Virus record (IMG/VR): IMGVR_UViG_3300024312_000003
Coordinates: 62,001 to 126,000 of that record
Length of the DNA: 64,000 nucleotides
From: a virus
Direction: 5' to 3' (one strand)
The notes under the pieces: generated by a model
Seen by the model: the letters and a program-made list of their open reading frames with translations, nothing else
Told to the model about the DNA's origin: nothing
Databases searched by the model: none
In this document: positions 8,332 to 16,347 of the stretch, one piece after another
Position numbering within the stretch: the first letter of the stretch is position 1
Layout of the letters: each line of letters opens with the position of its first letter
Program-made: the position numbers and the translations under genes

Positions 8332-9249
8332 TTACAAGAGTTCGCAGTAATAACCGCCGAGTTCACGATAGAGTTGTTCAGCGGTGTCTTGAGCTTCAAC
8401 AAAATCCACAACTGAACCACTTGTATTAATTGGGATTTTGACATCAATCCATTGACCGAGTTTAGAATTCGGGATACGAACTGACATGACCCATTGAAAC
8501 TCGTAACCAAGCTTCATGTCTTTGAAGCTTCGGAAGTCATATTGATCAATGTTGATGAAATACTTGATACCAGTCGAATCTTTGTATTTCTTCTGGTAAC
8601 ACTCAATCAGACCCGGCTTATTGGTGTATTTTCCAATTCCAACGTAGCCGGAGTTAACCAGAAACTCTGGAGTAATGGGTTGTTCTTTTTGTTTCATCAA
8701 CGCCTGAATGGCTTGGATGGACAAACCAGACCATTTGGTGGACGCGCGATACGGTCTGTCTGAATTGATTCGATCCAGGAAACAGTTGATAGCTTCTTGC
8801 AAACCCTTGGGAGTTTGTTGAAAGTATTGAGATTGGCTACTGTAGTATCCGACATTTTTATCATCAATCATTGTTCGTTCACCAAAACGAACAATGTAAC
8901 AGGATGTCTTGTTACCAGAATAACCAGCATTGAGTTCAAGCTCCAGAGTAACGATGTCTCCGGAATCAGAAATCCAAACCAGAAAGTCTTCACTCTTGTA
9001 TTGATCTTCTGGCAAGATTTCATACATGTCACCCTTCTCACGCATTTGGAAAATGATTTTATCATCCACTGTCAGATTGGTGATTTGAATGAACGGAACG
9101 ATGTAGCGCAGGGCTTCGTATTGGGTGGTTGAACATTCAGTTTCAATATCCTTACCATCTTGCATGTTAACAATCCAGTTATTTGTAGAAGGACTGCGAA
9201 CGATAGACTTGATCTTGATGGTCTTTTGAATGAGTTGATTGATATTCAT
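8332..9249 (-). CDS. Hypothetical protein, 305 aa
   Basis: One of the larger proteins of the left part. It is rich in beta strands and aromatic residues, with no motif I can name. The upstream sequence (TTTTAAAAAATC) lacks a clear ribosome site, so translation may depend on the upstream gene at 9275-9493. Confidence 0.72.
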   Translation of the reverse strand: MNINQLIQKTIKIKSIVRSPSTNNWIVNMQDGKDIETECSTTQYEALRYIVPFIQITNLTVDDKIIFQMREKGDMYEILPEDQYKSEDFLVWISDSGDIVTLELELNAGYSGNKTSCYIVRFGERTMIDDKNVGYYSSQSQYFQQTPKGLQEAINCFLDRINSDRPYRASTKWSGLSIQAIQALMKQKEQPITPEFLVNSGYVGIGKYTNKPGLIECYQKKYKDSTGIKYFINIDQYDFRSFKDMKLGYEFQWVMSVRIPNSKLGQWIDVKIPINTSGSVVDFVEAQDTAEQLYRELGGYYCELL

Positions 9250-9274
9250 GATTTTTTAAAAGATAATAGCTAGT

Positions 9275-9493
9275 TTATTGAATGTAAGGATGGAGTTCAG
9301 CGTATTCTGGGTGATTGCGATATTTGTTTTGGAAATTCTCAGCATCTCCAAGATCGGAGAAGTAAGCTTTTAGCAAGTCACCACTGGTTTGATAAGTCAT
9401 GTCCTTTCGATACCAGAAAGTAACAACGTACTTCGTATCTTCTTGCGGAATATCGATTCCACCTAGAGAAATGATGTCTTGATAATAGCTCAT
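9275..9493 (-). CDS. Small ISLGG-family protein, 72 aa
   Basis: It shares an ordered set of residues with the 70-aa protein at 13326-13538: ISLGG near the start, P-x-E-x-T, then AYF and AE-x-F. Both are clear paralogues of similar length. Function is unknown. It is the first gene after the promoter motif at 9570-9585. Confidence 0.72.
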   Translation of the reverse strand: MSYYQDIISLGGIDIPQEDTKYVVTFWYRKDMTYQTSGDLLKAYFSDLGDAENFQNKYRNHPEYAELHPYIQ

Positions 9494-9536
9494 GATTTAT
9501 ACTTAATTTTAAACAAATGAAATATGCATACGGACT

Positions 9537-9585
9537 AAATTGGAATAAGATTAATCTTATTCCAATTTAGTTATATGTATCTGAA
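9537..9585 (-). promoter_or_regulatory. Phage promoter motif followed by a 34-base palindrome
   Basis: On the minus strand the motif TTCAGATACATATAAC (9570-9585) is followed at once by a perfect palindrome, TAAATTGGAATAAGATT and its complement (9537-9570). If transcription starts near the end of the motif, the RNA would begin with this hairpin. The start of the first gene (9493) lies about 44 bases further on. The motif also covers the end of the gap after the 9593-9886 gene. Confidence 0.6.
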
Positions 9586-9592
9586 ATTAATT

Positions 9593-9886
9593 TCATTGAA
9601 TTGGATTGTTTTTGAACATCTCCTTCACTTCATCAATTGTTTTATCGATAAAGATGGAAATAACTTTAAAATGCCATTCTTCCTGAGGAGGAAAAGGAAT
9701 GTTTGTGTTGAATATTTCTGTGAATGTTTTCCATCTCAGAGGAATCAGTTCAGGAGAAGAATAAGAGATAGATGATTTCAAACTTTCCAATTGATGAATG
9801 AAATCATTATTTTCCCCAGGAATTTCTTTCAAAATACTTTCGACAACATCCTCGATTTTTCTGTCAGACGGTGTTTGTTGTGTCAT
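9593..9886 (-). CDS. Hypothetical protein, 97 aa
   Basis: The start is set at 9886 (MTQQTPSDRK), preceded by TTGGAAATTAGA, rather than at an upstream codon. The protein is acidic and helical with no known motif. Confidence 0.68.
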   Translation of the reverse strand: MTQQTPSDRKIEDVVESILKEIPGENNDFIHQLESLKSSISYSSPELIPLRWKTFTEIFNTNIPFPPQEEWHFKVISIFIDKTIDEVKEMFKNNPIQ

Positions 9887-9966
9887 TCTAATTTCCAATT
9901 AAATTGGTTGGTGATAGGGCTGGATTCAAATCCAGATTACCCCAAATGATGTTTTTCACAATTACC

Positions 9967-10200
9967 TCACTGAGTCATGTCGGTTCGAGAACGAACCATG
10001 GCTTTTGCTTTCTCATCGCTCTTTTCATTGTAGAGTCGATCGAGGAAGTTCTTGTCAGTATTGCAGCGCTCGAGTTTCATGAACTGATGAAAGCCCTGAC
10101 CCCAGCGCAAATGCTTGTTGTTGTGATGGTATTGCTGCACCATCGAATTGCTGAAAGTCACCATGCCGGTGTTGGAGATGTTGAAGTTTTCTTTTGCCAT
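9967..10200 (-). CDS. Hypothetical basic protein, 77 aa
   Basis: It carries the strong AAAGGAAACTAAA leader seen elsewhere. The sequence is rich in N, H, Q and K (YHHNNKHLRWGQGFHQF). It may be a small nucleic-acid-associated protein, but nothing specific is recognised. Confidence 0.65.
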   Translation of the reverse strand: MAKENFNISNTGMVTFSNSMVQQYHHNNKHLRWGQGFHQFMKLERCNTDKNFLDRLYNEKSDEKAKAMVRSRTDMTQ

Positions 10201-10235
10201 TTTAGTTTCCTTTGATGTTTGTTTGGATTTCTGGA

Positions 10236-10559
10236 TTAATCGTCAATGAACTTAATCCAAGACTCACCAATTGGTTTGTAAATGTCGATCTTATCGAAGT
10301 ACTTGTTTCCTCGATGATCTTCCTTGGGAATGTCGTGAAAACCAATCAACTCCTTAGGAGCGTCACTGGTTTGATGATGATTCTCGTCGTAACCATTGGT
10401 GGTGTCAACCGAATGATAGACGTCAAGTTTTGCCTTACAATGCGGACAGATTCGGGTCTGAAACATCGATTCTGGCATGTGGTAGTTTGACAATGTTGCG
10501 TTTTCGGTGAAGTAGTGACCATTGACACAAATCACTTCTTCGTAACCGCGATATCCCAT
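10236..10559 (-). CDS. Small zinc-ribbon phage protein, 107 aa
   Basis: The start is taken at 10559 (MGYRGYEEVICVNGHY), where AACGAGGTTAAA precedes the ATG; the longer open frame only shadows the next gene. Cysteine pairs lie at ICVNGH near residue 10 and ICPHCKAKL near 37, a zinc-ribbon-like arrangement common in small phage proteins that begin with a CxNGHY motif. The partner is unknown. Confidence 0.65.
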   Translation of the reverse strand: MGYRGYEEVICVNGHYFTENATLSNYHMPESMFQTRICPHCKAKLDVYHSVDTTNGYDENHHQTSDAPKELIGFHDIPKEDHRGNKYFDKIDIYKPIGESWIKFIDD

Positions 10560-10581
10560 TTTAACCTCGTTGTACGTTTGA

Positions 10582-10809
10582 TCAGTTCGGATTGAAGACG
10601 GGAGTGGTACGAACCCACTCTTTACCAATTCGCTCGTAATTGGTATCTTCACCATTTGCGTAAAAGTCAATGGCTCGAGCTGCGCCAGCGCCGTAACCTG
10701 CCTTGGTGAACGCATCTTCAATGGTTTCACCGGTCACGACTTCTCGCTTACCATCCAGCCAGTAGATGGTGAATTTGTTCAGAGGCTTTTCTTCAGTATT
10801 AGTATTCAT
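10582..10809 (-). CDS. Single-module YW-D-A-G protein, 75 aa
   Basis: The start at 10809 (MNTNTEEKPLNKF) is chosen over a longer frame because that extension runs through a stem-loop. The body reads FTIYWLDGKREVVTGETIED then AFTKAGYGAGAARAIDFYANG, and matches the repeated module in the 3889-4647 protein. It therefore looks like a stand-alone copy of the same small domain. Function unknown. Confidence 0.68.
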   Translation of the reverse strand: MNTNTEEKPLNKFTIYWLDGKREVVTGETIEDAFTKAGYGAGAARAIDFYANGEDTNYERIGKEWVRTTPVFNPN

Positions 10810-10871
10810 GATTTTTCTTAAGAGATGTCTAAAATTCAAACGATGAGTCAGATGGATGAAATCATACAGCA

Positions 10872-10898
10872 GGAGAATACATGTATCGAGTATTCTCC
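10872..10898 (-). terminator. Stem-loop between operons
   Basis: GGAGAATAC pairs with GTATTCTCC around a nine-base loop, 23 bases beyond the stop of the 10921-11421 gene. On the minus strand the stem is not followed by a T-run. Confidence 0.45.
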
Positions 10899-10920
10899 TT
10901 TTTATGCTGTAAATCATGAT

Positions 10921-11421
10921 TTACATGATTGCTTCAATCCAAGGATTCACATTGAAAAGATCGAGATCTTCATTTTCCAACCAAGGTTCAACCGTGGACA
11001 GGAGGAAATTGTTGATCTTGTCGAAATTGACAGAAGCAATGAATTTTGGTTCAGCCAAAATCAACAATTTAACGACTTGAAGACGATTGAGTTCATGATT
11101 GAATCGATAACGAACGTGTTCGTCATTGATCGGATTGGTGAACTTCCAATACGCTGACTTAGGAGATTCCTTCCGAGGAAGCAACTTACGCTGCGAATCG
11201 ATGCCTTGAAACTTCTCGCTGATAATGCCCCAGTTGAACTGCTTTTGCAAACAATCAACAGGCATGGTTGTGAATGAACTGATTTCGGTGATCGAGTACG
11301 ATTTCACATCATGATTCTTTTCGACCATCATGATGACTTCGAACAAAGAGCTTTTATCCGAAACGCTGAGGTGATAACCAATGTTACCAACCCCACTTTG
11401 AATGTGAATGATGTATTGCAC
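10921..11421 (-). CDS. Hypothetical protein, 166 aa, GTG start
   Basis: The initiation codon is GTG with CAAGGAGTAATTATC upstream. No domain is recognised; the protein is mixed alpha/beta. It starts 5 bases after the stop of the upstream gene, whose last codons contain part of its ribosome site, so the two are coupled. Confidence 0.7.
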   Translation of the reverse strand: MQYIIHIQSGVGNIGYHLSVSDKSSLFEVIMMVEKNHDVKSYSITEISSFTTMPVDCLQKQFNWGIISEKFQGIDSQRKLLPRKESPKSAYWKFTNPINDEHVRYRFNHELNRLQVVKLLILAEPKFIASVNFDKINNFLLSTVEPWLENEDLDLFNVNPWIEAIM

Positions 11422-11426
11422 GATAA

Positions 11427-11888
11427 TTACTCCTTGAGTTTGGATTCGATGATTTTAACGAACTTATCTGTGAAATAAAATTCGTATTGAATTTCCTGAG
11501 ATGGGAGGTAACCGCATTCGCCAAAACAGAACAGAGTCTCTTTTGTGAATCGCATGGATCCGTGAATTCGTAAAATTTCGTTAGTAAATACAACGTCATC
11601 GTACGATCTCTCATAATGGTACGTTCTGGGAGATTTGAACATCTCAAAGAAGACAACCAGTTCTTTACCGAATTCCTTCTTCAAATCAAACACCACAGTT
11701 TTTGTTTCACTGTAGGGTCTGATACGGGATTGCATGTCTCCAGTGGCCTGGTAAAAACCATGTTCCGGAGTCATGAACATCACAAGACTTTTGTACAGCT
11801 TGATCTTTTGTTCGTCATTCAAAATACTCAGTCGTTGTGAGAGAGTGCCGTTCTCAGAAATGGCTTTGGAGAGTGCGTTTTTGAACAC
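11427..11888 (-). CDS. Hypothetical protein, 153 aa, GTG start
   Basis: The start is set at GTG 11888 (VFKNALSKAISEN), preceded by AGAAGGACAATC. It contains YERSYDDVVFTNE near residue 95, similar to YRDRSYDDCVFRRE in the 13543-14043 protein. The two may share a domain, but the match is short. Function unknown. Confidence 0.68.
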   Translation of the reverse strand: MFKNALSKAISENGTLSQRLSILNDEQKIKLYKSLVMFMTPEHGFYQATGDMQSRIRPYSETKTVVFDLKKEFGKELVVFFEMFKSPRTYHYERSYDDVVFTNEILRIHGSMRFTKETLFCFGECGYLPSQEIQYEFYFTDKFVKIIESKLKE

Positions 11889-11901
11889 GATTGTCCTTCT
11901 A

Positions 11902-12186
11902 TTAAAGATTAACGATTTGCAGCAAACCGTTTTTGATGTTGATCTGCAACCATGTCCGAACATTGTCGGGACCATCAATGGACATCATGGCCTGGATGTC
12001 TTTATGGTAATAAGTTGGGTGTGTTTGATCGATTTCCGGATAAATGGTCTTCATGATCCATTGGCCGAAAGTCAGATCGAGGTTTTCGTTCTTACAAATA
12101 GCTTGTTCGAACAACTCAAGAAGCTTTTGAGAGAACTTGATTCGGGCGTCAAGCTTTTCCACCGTGTCTTCGTTACTGTTATTCAT
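11902..12186 (-). CDS. Hypothetical protein, 94 aa
   Basis: The start is at 12186 (MNNSNEDTVEKL), with CTAAGGAGAAAACC upstream; an earlier in-frame ATG lies inside the preceding gene. The first 50 residues form a likely helix. No function is recognised. Confidence 0.68.
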   Translation of the reverse strand: MNNSNEDTVEKLDARIKFSQKLLELFEQAICKNENLDLTFGQWIMKTIYPEIDQTHPTYYHKDIQAMMSIDGPDNVRTWLQINIKNGLLQIVNL

Positions 12187-12199
12187 GATGGTTTTCTCC

Positions 12200-12757
12200 T
12201 TAGATCGGTTCGAACGTGGCTTTCGGAATGTGCGATACTCGATCGCCGAATTTGTAATACCCGGCAATGACCTTGAGCTTCAGCTCCTTAGCTACGAGTT
12301 CAACCATGTCATCGTAGTGCTTTTGCAAAGCAGGAAGCCAGTTCTTTGCATTGGTTCGCTCTTCGACGGAATCTGACGATTCCGATTGTTCTTTGAAGTC
12401 TCGCAAACCACGCAGGATCGTGCCGAAGAATTCCTGCAATGTCTCCATGTTGGCGATGGTGTTTTCATCATCCCAATCGATCTGGCGATCAACCTTAAGT
12501 TTGGTCAGATGCGCTCGATCACCGGAATAATGCATTTGAAACTCATCGCCATTTTGACGAATGAATTTGTGAACAAACACTTCGGTACCTGGTTCGGAGT
12601 CAACCTGAACCTTTCCGACAAAAGTCAACATCTCAAGATGGATCTTGATGATCTTGTCTTCAGGTTCCCAGGGGTAATACAGATTACCAAACCGAGGACT
12701 GCTGGTTTTGAACTTGAAAGAAATGAATGGGACTTGTTCGTTGATTTGATAACGCAT
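12200..12757 (-). CDS. Hypothetical protein, 185 aa (MRYQ-NE family)
   Basis: It starts MRYQINEQVPFIS, like the 7757-8320 protein (MRYQLNEKILAIG), and has nearly the same length. Each of the two lies a few genes from one member of the ISLGG pair, so a block duplication with later divergence is possible. No function is known. Confidence 0.72.
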   Translation of the reverse strand: MRYQINEQVPFISFKFKTSSPRFGNLYYPWEPEDKIIKIHLEMLTFVGKVQVDSEPGTEVFVHKFIRQNGDEFQMHYSGDRAHLTKLKVDRQIDWDDENTIANMETLQEFFGTILRGLRDFKEQSESSDSVEERTNAKNWLPALQKHYDDMVELVAKELKLKVIAGYYKFGDRVSHIPKATFEPI

Positions 12758-12799
12758 GATGGTTCCTTTAAGATTTATGTTTAGTTTGAAAATAATTAT

Positions 12800-13324
12800 T
12801 TATTTCTTGGAGTATTGGTCAGAAATGGCACGTTCAAAAATGTCGTTCGAGTAACGATCGCGATCGACGTGCTGACCTTCTTTATCAAAGACCAACCAAA
12901 GACCGCCTTTCTCGATGTCTTCACGCTTACAGCGATAGTGAAGATCACCGTCGATCCAGATCTCGAATTCCTGATCGTCGATTTCTTTTCGAAATTCATG
13001 ACGCGACAGTGAATCCAAAGCCTGCTTTACCGGACCATCTTGGGTGATTTGTTTGATCAACCACTCTTCAATAGACACCCAGCCGGATTCTGTTTGTCGA
13101 ACAGTCTGTGACCAGGGATACTCGTAAGACAGCAGATAGACCAGCAGAATCTTGCCGTACGAAATATTGTTTTCTTTTCCAAGACCAGAGTATTGACGAG
13201 CCTTATCTCCGTGAGCGGTCAGCATCAAAGACAAAGGTTGCTTGATGTTGAGTTGTTGACAGAACTTGACAGAAACGTCTTCAACGTACTGATAGGGAAC
13301 GTTGAGAAAAGGAGTGTGTTTCAT
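12800..13324 (-). CDS. Hypothetical protein, 174 aa
   Basis: The start is placed at 13324 (MKHTPFLNVPYQY), one base after the stop of the upstream gene and with AAGG nearby. The longer frame overlaps that gene fully. The middle shows alternating strands and charged turns (EFEIWIDGDLHYRCKREDI). No family is recognised. Confidence 0.7.
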   Translation of the reverse strand: MKHTPFLNVPYQYVEDVSVKFCQQLNIKQPLSLMLTAHGDKARQYSGLGKENNISYGKILLVYLLSYEYPWSQTVRQTESGWVSIEEWLIKQITQDGPVKQALDSLSRHEFRKEIDDQEFEIWIDGDLHYRCKREDIEKGGLWLVFDKEGQHVDRDRYSNDIFERAISDQYSKK

Positions 13325-13325
13325 C

Positions 13326-13538
13326 TTAAGCCTTGTAAGGAATGATGATTGCCAGTTGTTCAGAACGACAGCTCTTGAAGAATTTTTCAGCATTTTCAAT
13401 GCAGTCGAAGTATGCATTGACTGGATATGCCATTTCGTAATCGTAGCCACCGGGAATGTGGTAGTAACTCACCAGGTGAGACGTATTTTCTTCAGGGTTG
13501 ATTGTTCCACCCAAAGAAATAGCGGTTTGAATATTCAT
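13326..13538 (-). CDS. Small ISLGG-family protein, 70 aa
   Basis: Paralogue of the 72-aa protein at 9275-9493: both carry ISLGG, a P-x-E-x-T turn, AYF and AE-x-F in the same order and spacing. The shared pattern is strong evidence that both are real genes. Function unknown. Confidence 0.72.
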   Translation of the reverse strand: MNIQTAISLGGTINPEENTSHLVSYYHIPGGYDYEMAYPVNAYFDCIENAEKFFKSCRSEQLAIIIPYKA

Positions 13539-13542
13539 GATC

Positions 13543-14043
13543 TTACTTGTTAAAGTTTCGGATCATCAAATCCAATTCAATACTGGATTCAGTATTGAGA
13601 CCAATCAGTGTGGTTGACACAATCGGTCGCTCGATTGGTACGTCAAACAGCTTGTGACTGCTGGTCCGGATTTGAATGACACATTTGAATTCGCAGCGTT
13701 CACGGCGAAACACGCAGTCGTCATAAGAGCGATCGCGATAAACTGCCTGAGTTACCGGAAGAATCCAGATGCTGGTATAGGTGATGTCTTGACGACCAAG
13801 ATCATCGTTTTGCCGATTTCCGATGAACATCTCTTGATTTTTGATGACATCGTAAATCTCAGGACTGAGTTGGATTCCTTTGACTTCCAACTCAGTCAAC
13901 TGGACAAAACTGGCTTTCTTGATGATCTCGTGTTTGAGCCACTTGATGATCTGTTGGCGTTGTTCAACAGGAATTTCTTCAAAACACTGATGTGTTGTTT
14001 TATCAGTGATCTGACTGATAAGCTCTTTTTGGCTTTCGCTCAT
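13543..14043 (-). CDS. Hypothetical protein, 166 aa
   Basis: The ATG is preceded by AGGGAGAAACACA and overlaps the TGA of the upstream gene by four bases. The RSYDDCVF segment resembles one in the 11427-11888 protein. Otherwise it is unrecognised. Confidence 0.7.
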   Translation of the reverse strand: MSESQKELISQITDKTTHQCFEEIPVEQRQQIIKWLKHEIIKKASFVQLTELEVKGIQLSPEIYDVIKNQEMFIGNRQNDDLGRQDITYTSIWILPVTQAVYRDRSYDDCVFRRERCEFKCVIQIRTSSHKLFDVPIERPIVSTTLIGLNTESSIELDLMIRNFNK

Positions 14044-14486
14044 TGTGTTTCTCCCTGATTGTTGAAGATCTCACGAAACATCTTTTGCATGAATGCAAGT
14101 CCAATGACTGCCGCTACTTTAGAGATTGCTATGGATGTGTCGTGATAAAGTCTATGAGGTTTGCTATTATTAACGAGCAAATCGTATTCATTTTGCAGAA
14201 GATAATCACCGAGTTCATCGACGTGATCTTCGTTGATTTTGATACCGATGTTACCGTGACTGTACTGAATGTTCAGTCGGAGATCCACCGCCAGCATTTG
14301 CGCTTGAACTGGATCATATGTTGGATACCAGTAGAGACCTCGAATATGATCGATGTCGACCAGCAAATTATCCAGCTCTTTTAAAAAACTATTTTTGTAT
14401 TGAGCATTATCGAACATCTCTCGATTATGAGCAATCGCAGTCAGGGCGAGAATTTCAATATTCGAAAAGTTATTGAGTTCGTTCAT
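14040..14486 (-). CDS. Hypothetical protein, 148 aa
   Basis: An alpha-helical protein of unknown function. It is translationally coupled to the next gene through a four-base ATGA overlap. Confidence 0.7.
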   Translation of the reverse strand: MNELNNFSNIEILALTAIAHNREMFDNAQYKNSFLKELDNLLVDIDHIRGLYWYPTYDPVQAQMLAVDLRLNIQYSHGNIGIKINEDHVDELGDYLLQNEYDLLVNNSKPHRLYHDTSIAISKVAAVIGLAFMQKMFREIFNNQGETQ

Positions 14487-14490
14487 GATT

Positions 14491-14832
14491 TCAGTAGCTA
14501 AAAAGGTTGTCGATTTCTTCCTTGCTCAAAACTCGATATTTGCAAGGAGTGTTGATCTGGGCTTTTTGCTTATCAGCAGAAGTCCACGAGTTTTCTTTTT
14601 TATGCTCGCAAACCCCAGAAGCCTGAAAGTAAGAAGAATCTTTGAGTTCACCATCGTATTCAATCTCGATGATGACTGCTTCACCATGACGAATGTGTCT
14701 GGATGCACCTTTGTTCTTCTTGGACGAGATTCGTTCGTACCAAGTAAAAGCTTCCATGAACTTGTTGGTAACAGTTCCAGGAATATAGTTGTTCTTCAAG
14801 TCATTCTTGAGAACGCCTTTGTAGAATTTCAT
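14491..14832 (-). CDS. Hypothetical basic protein, 113 aa
   Basis: The start is put at ATG 14832 (MKFYKGVLKNDLK), with GAG seven bases upstream; a TTG four codons earlier is the alternative. The protein is lysine-rich and partly beta. The start lies 7 bases from a perfect ten-base stem-loop (14840-14866), so the leader hairpin may affect translation. Confidence 0.68.
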   Translation of the reverse strand: MKFYKGVLKNDLKNNYIPGTVTNKFMEAFTWYERISSKKNKGASRHIRHGEAVIIEIEYDGELKDSSYFQASGVCEHKKENSWTSADKQKAQINTPCKYRVLSKEEIDNLFSY

Positions 14833-14839
14833 TTTGAAA

Positions 14840-14866
14840 CTCAAGAAGGTTATTAGCCTTCTTGAG
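14840..14866 (-). terminator. Ten-base perfect stem-loop in the leader
   Basis: CTCAAGAAGG pairs with CCTTCTTGAG around a seven-base loop. It lies between the stop at 14901 and the start at 14832, so it may end the upstream transcript or form a 5' hairpin of the downstream one. Confidence 0.5.
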
Positions 14867-14900
14867 TAATTAAAGTCTGTCTATTTTTAATTAGACACTG

Positions 14901-15035
14901 TTATTCAAACCGACTTGTGGGATCGGAAGAGAGCCAAGAATTGGTACAAAGATTAATGAATTGCCATGTGAATTCAGGAAAGTCTGGTTCACAAAACTCA
15001 CGAGTCAGATCGTAGATTCGATAAATGTCAACCAC
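14901..15035 (-). CDS. Small protein, 44 aa, GTG start
   Basis: A short frame starting VVDIYRIYDLTREF and ending SSDPTSRFE, opened by GTG two bases after the stop of the 15038-15409 gene. Composition is protein-like: aromatic residues are regularly spaced and the codons resemble the neighbours. The ribosome site is weak, so re-initiation is likely. Confidence 0.55.
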   Translation of the reverse strand: MVDIYRIYDLTREFCEPDFPEFTWQFINLCTNSWLSSDPTSRFE

Positions 15036-15037
15036 GA

Positions 15038-15409
15038 TTATTTACCCATGCTTTCTTCAATGATCACGTTCAGAATGATGGACACCTCCACTGGGTCATT
15101 GATGTACCCGACCACTTCGGAGTAACCCATTTTCTCAGAAACGATTTGGGTAAATCGTTCGGTGACATCTTGTTTGTAATGCAGATCGTTTTCGTCCGCG
15201 CGTTTGAAGACACGAACTTCAGTGCGCGTCAAGTCACCATCGCCGTGACTGGAATCCATGGCAATGGAGATCTGATAGTCACCGATGGTCATGACTGTGT
15301 TGGTCTGACGCATTTTACTGCGACGCAGCTCCTCATTGTTTTCGATCATGTTGTAATGAGCGCGAGGAGTATAAATTTGGCGGTTACCGATGATGCGATT
15401 GTAGTTCAT
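15038..15409 (-). CDS. Hypothetical protein, 123 aa
   Basis: No domain is recognised. After a basic N-terminus the protein is beta-rich (VMTIGDYQISIAMDSSHGDG), and it ends in a helix. CAGGTAATAATC precedes the ATG. Confidence 0.7.
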   Translation of the reverse strand: MNYNRIIGNRQIYTPRAHYNMIENNEELRRSKMRQTNTVMTIGDYQISIAMDSSHGDGDLTRTEVRVFKRADENDLHYKQDVTERFTQIVSEKMGYSEVVGYINDPVEVSIILNVIIEESMGK

Positions 15410-15414
15410 GATTA

Positions 15415-15981
15415 TTACCTGTTTCTGATTCGATTAATGATTTCGTCACGACCAAAGCCAGTGACACGATTTTGTCGGTAGAAAAACTTTTTGAGAAATT
15501 GAAAAGGAGAAATCAGTTTTTGAATGGTGGAAGCTTGCTTGTGTTTGATGATCTGGACGTGAGTTTGCAAACTTGCAAAATGAATTTCTTGTACCAAGTC
15601 ATCAAAAGGAGTAGCCCAGTACCATTGGAATTCAGACTTAATAGCCTGCGCATCGATTATCTGATCGACTTCAGAATCAATCAGTTTTTGATTAATACCG
15701 TTGACCTGATTGTTTGTGTTTTTGTATTTTGTTTTCGAAGCCGGAATCAGAATTCGACTCATGTTGAGTTTTTCTTCAAATGAGACGATGATGGTGTAGA
15801 TTGGCAAATCGGTGATGGATTCAATCACTGAGATGCTGAGGCCGGCTTCGTCGAAAATCAAGTTTACATCGACGAGTCTGGAATCAGTGTTCCAAATGAC
15901 GGCGTCTTGCAAACGCATCAGGAGTTGTGTCAGTTTCTGAGTCTTGAAAAATGGATGGCAAGAATAGGAATTGTATTGCAT
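15415..15981 (-). CDS. Hypothetical protein, 188 aa
   Basis: An unrecognised protein with a basic C-terminus (FYRQNRVTGFGRDEIINRI). It is the first gene after the stem-loop at 16037-16064. The upstream AATTTAAAATC gives no clear ribosome site. Confidence 0.68.
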   Translation of the reverse strand: MQYNSYSCHPFFKTQKLTQLLMRLQDAVIWNTDSRLVDVNLIFDEAGLSISVIESITDLPIYTIIVSFEEKLNMSRILIPASKTKYKNTNNQVNGINQKLIDSEVDQIIDAQAIKSEFQWYWATPFDDLVQEIHFASLQTHVQIIKHKQASTIQKLISPFQFLKKFFYRQNRVTGFGRDEIINRIRNR

Positions 15982-16036
15982 GATTTTAAATTGATTAGTT
16001 TGTTTATGTTGAAGCTAACTCGTAATCCCAACATAA

Positions 16037-16064
16037 ACAGAGAGTGGAATAGTCCACTCTCTGT
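16037..16064 (-). terminator. Terminator-like inverted repeat
   Basis: ACAGAGAGTGG pairs with its complement around a five-base loop, just beyond the stop of the 16078-16281 gene on the minus strand. Confidence 0.55.
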
Positions 16065-16077
16065 AATCACGATTAGC

Positions 16078-16281
16078 TTATGGCTTGTGAATTAATTGAC
16101 GGGGCTTGCGAACGCCTGAATTATGAATTTCAGGAATATACACAACCACATCAACTCCGCCAGCTACAGTGTGTGACTTACGTGTTTCAATCACAACACC
16201 AGCTGGATAACTGGTTTGCAAAAGAATACGAGAGGCCAGAGTACTGGTTCGCCGACGGACGCCAACTCGAGTGTCACTCAT
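16078..16281 (-). CDS. Small basic protein, 67 aa
   Basis: It has one of the best ribosome sites in the window (AAAGGAGCCAAT before the ATG). The protein starts MSDTRVGVRRRTSTLASRIL and is very basic, with valine-rich strands (VAGGVDVVVYIPE). A plus-strand frame over the same bases lacks such a site and was rejected. Nucleic-acid binding is possible but unproven. Confidence 0.65.
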   Translation of the reverse strand: MSDTRVGVRRRTSTLASRILLQTSYPAGVVIETRKSHTVAGGVDVVVYIPEIHNSGVRKPRQLIHKP

Positions 16282-16347
16282 ATTGGCTCCTTTCTTATTT
16301 GTTGCTTCATCAGATACATGACTCTGATAAAAAACTCATAGGTGGGG

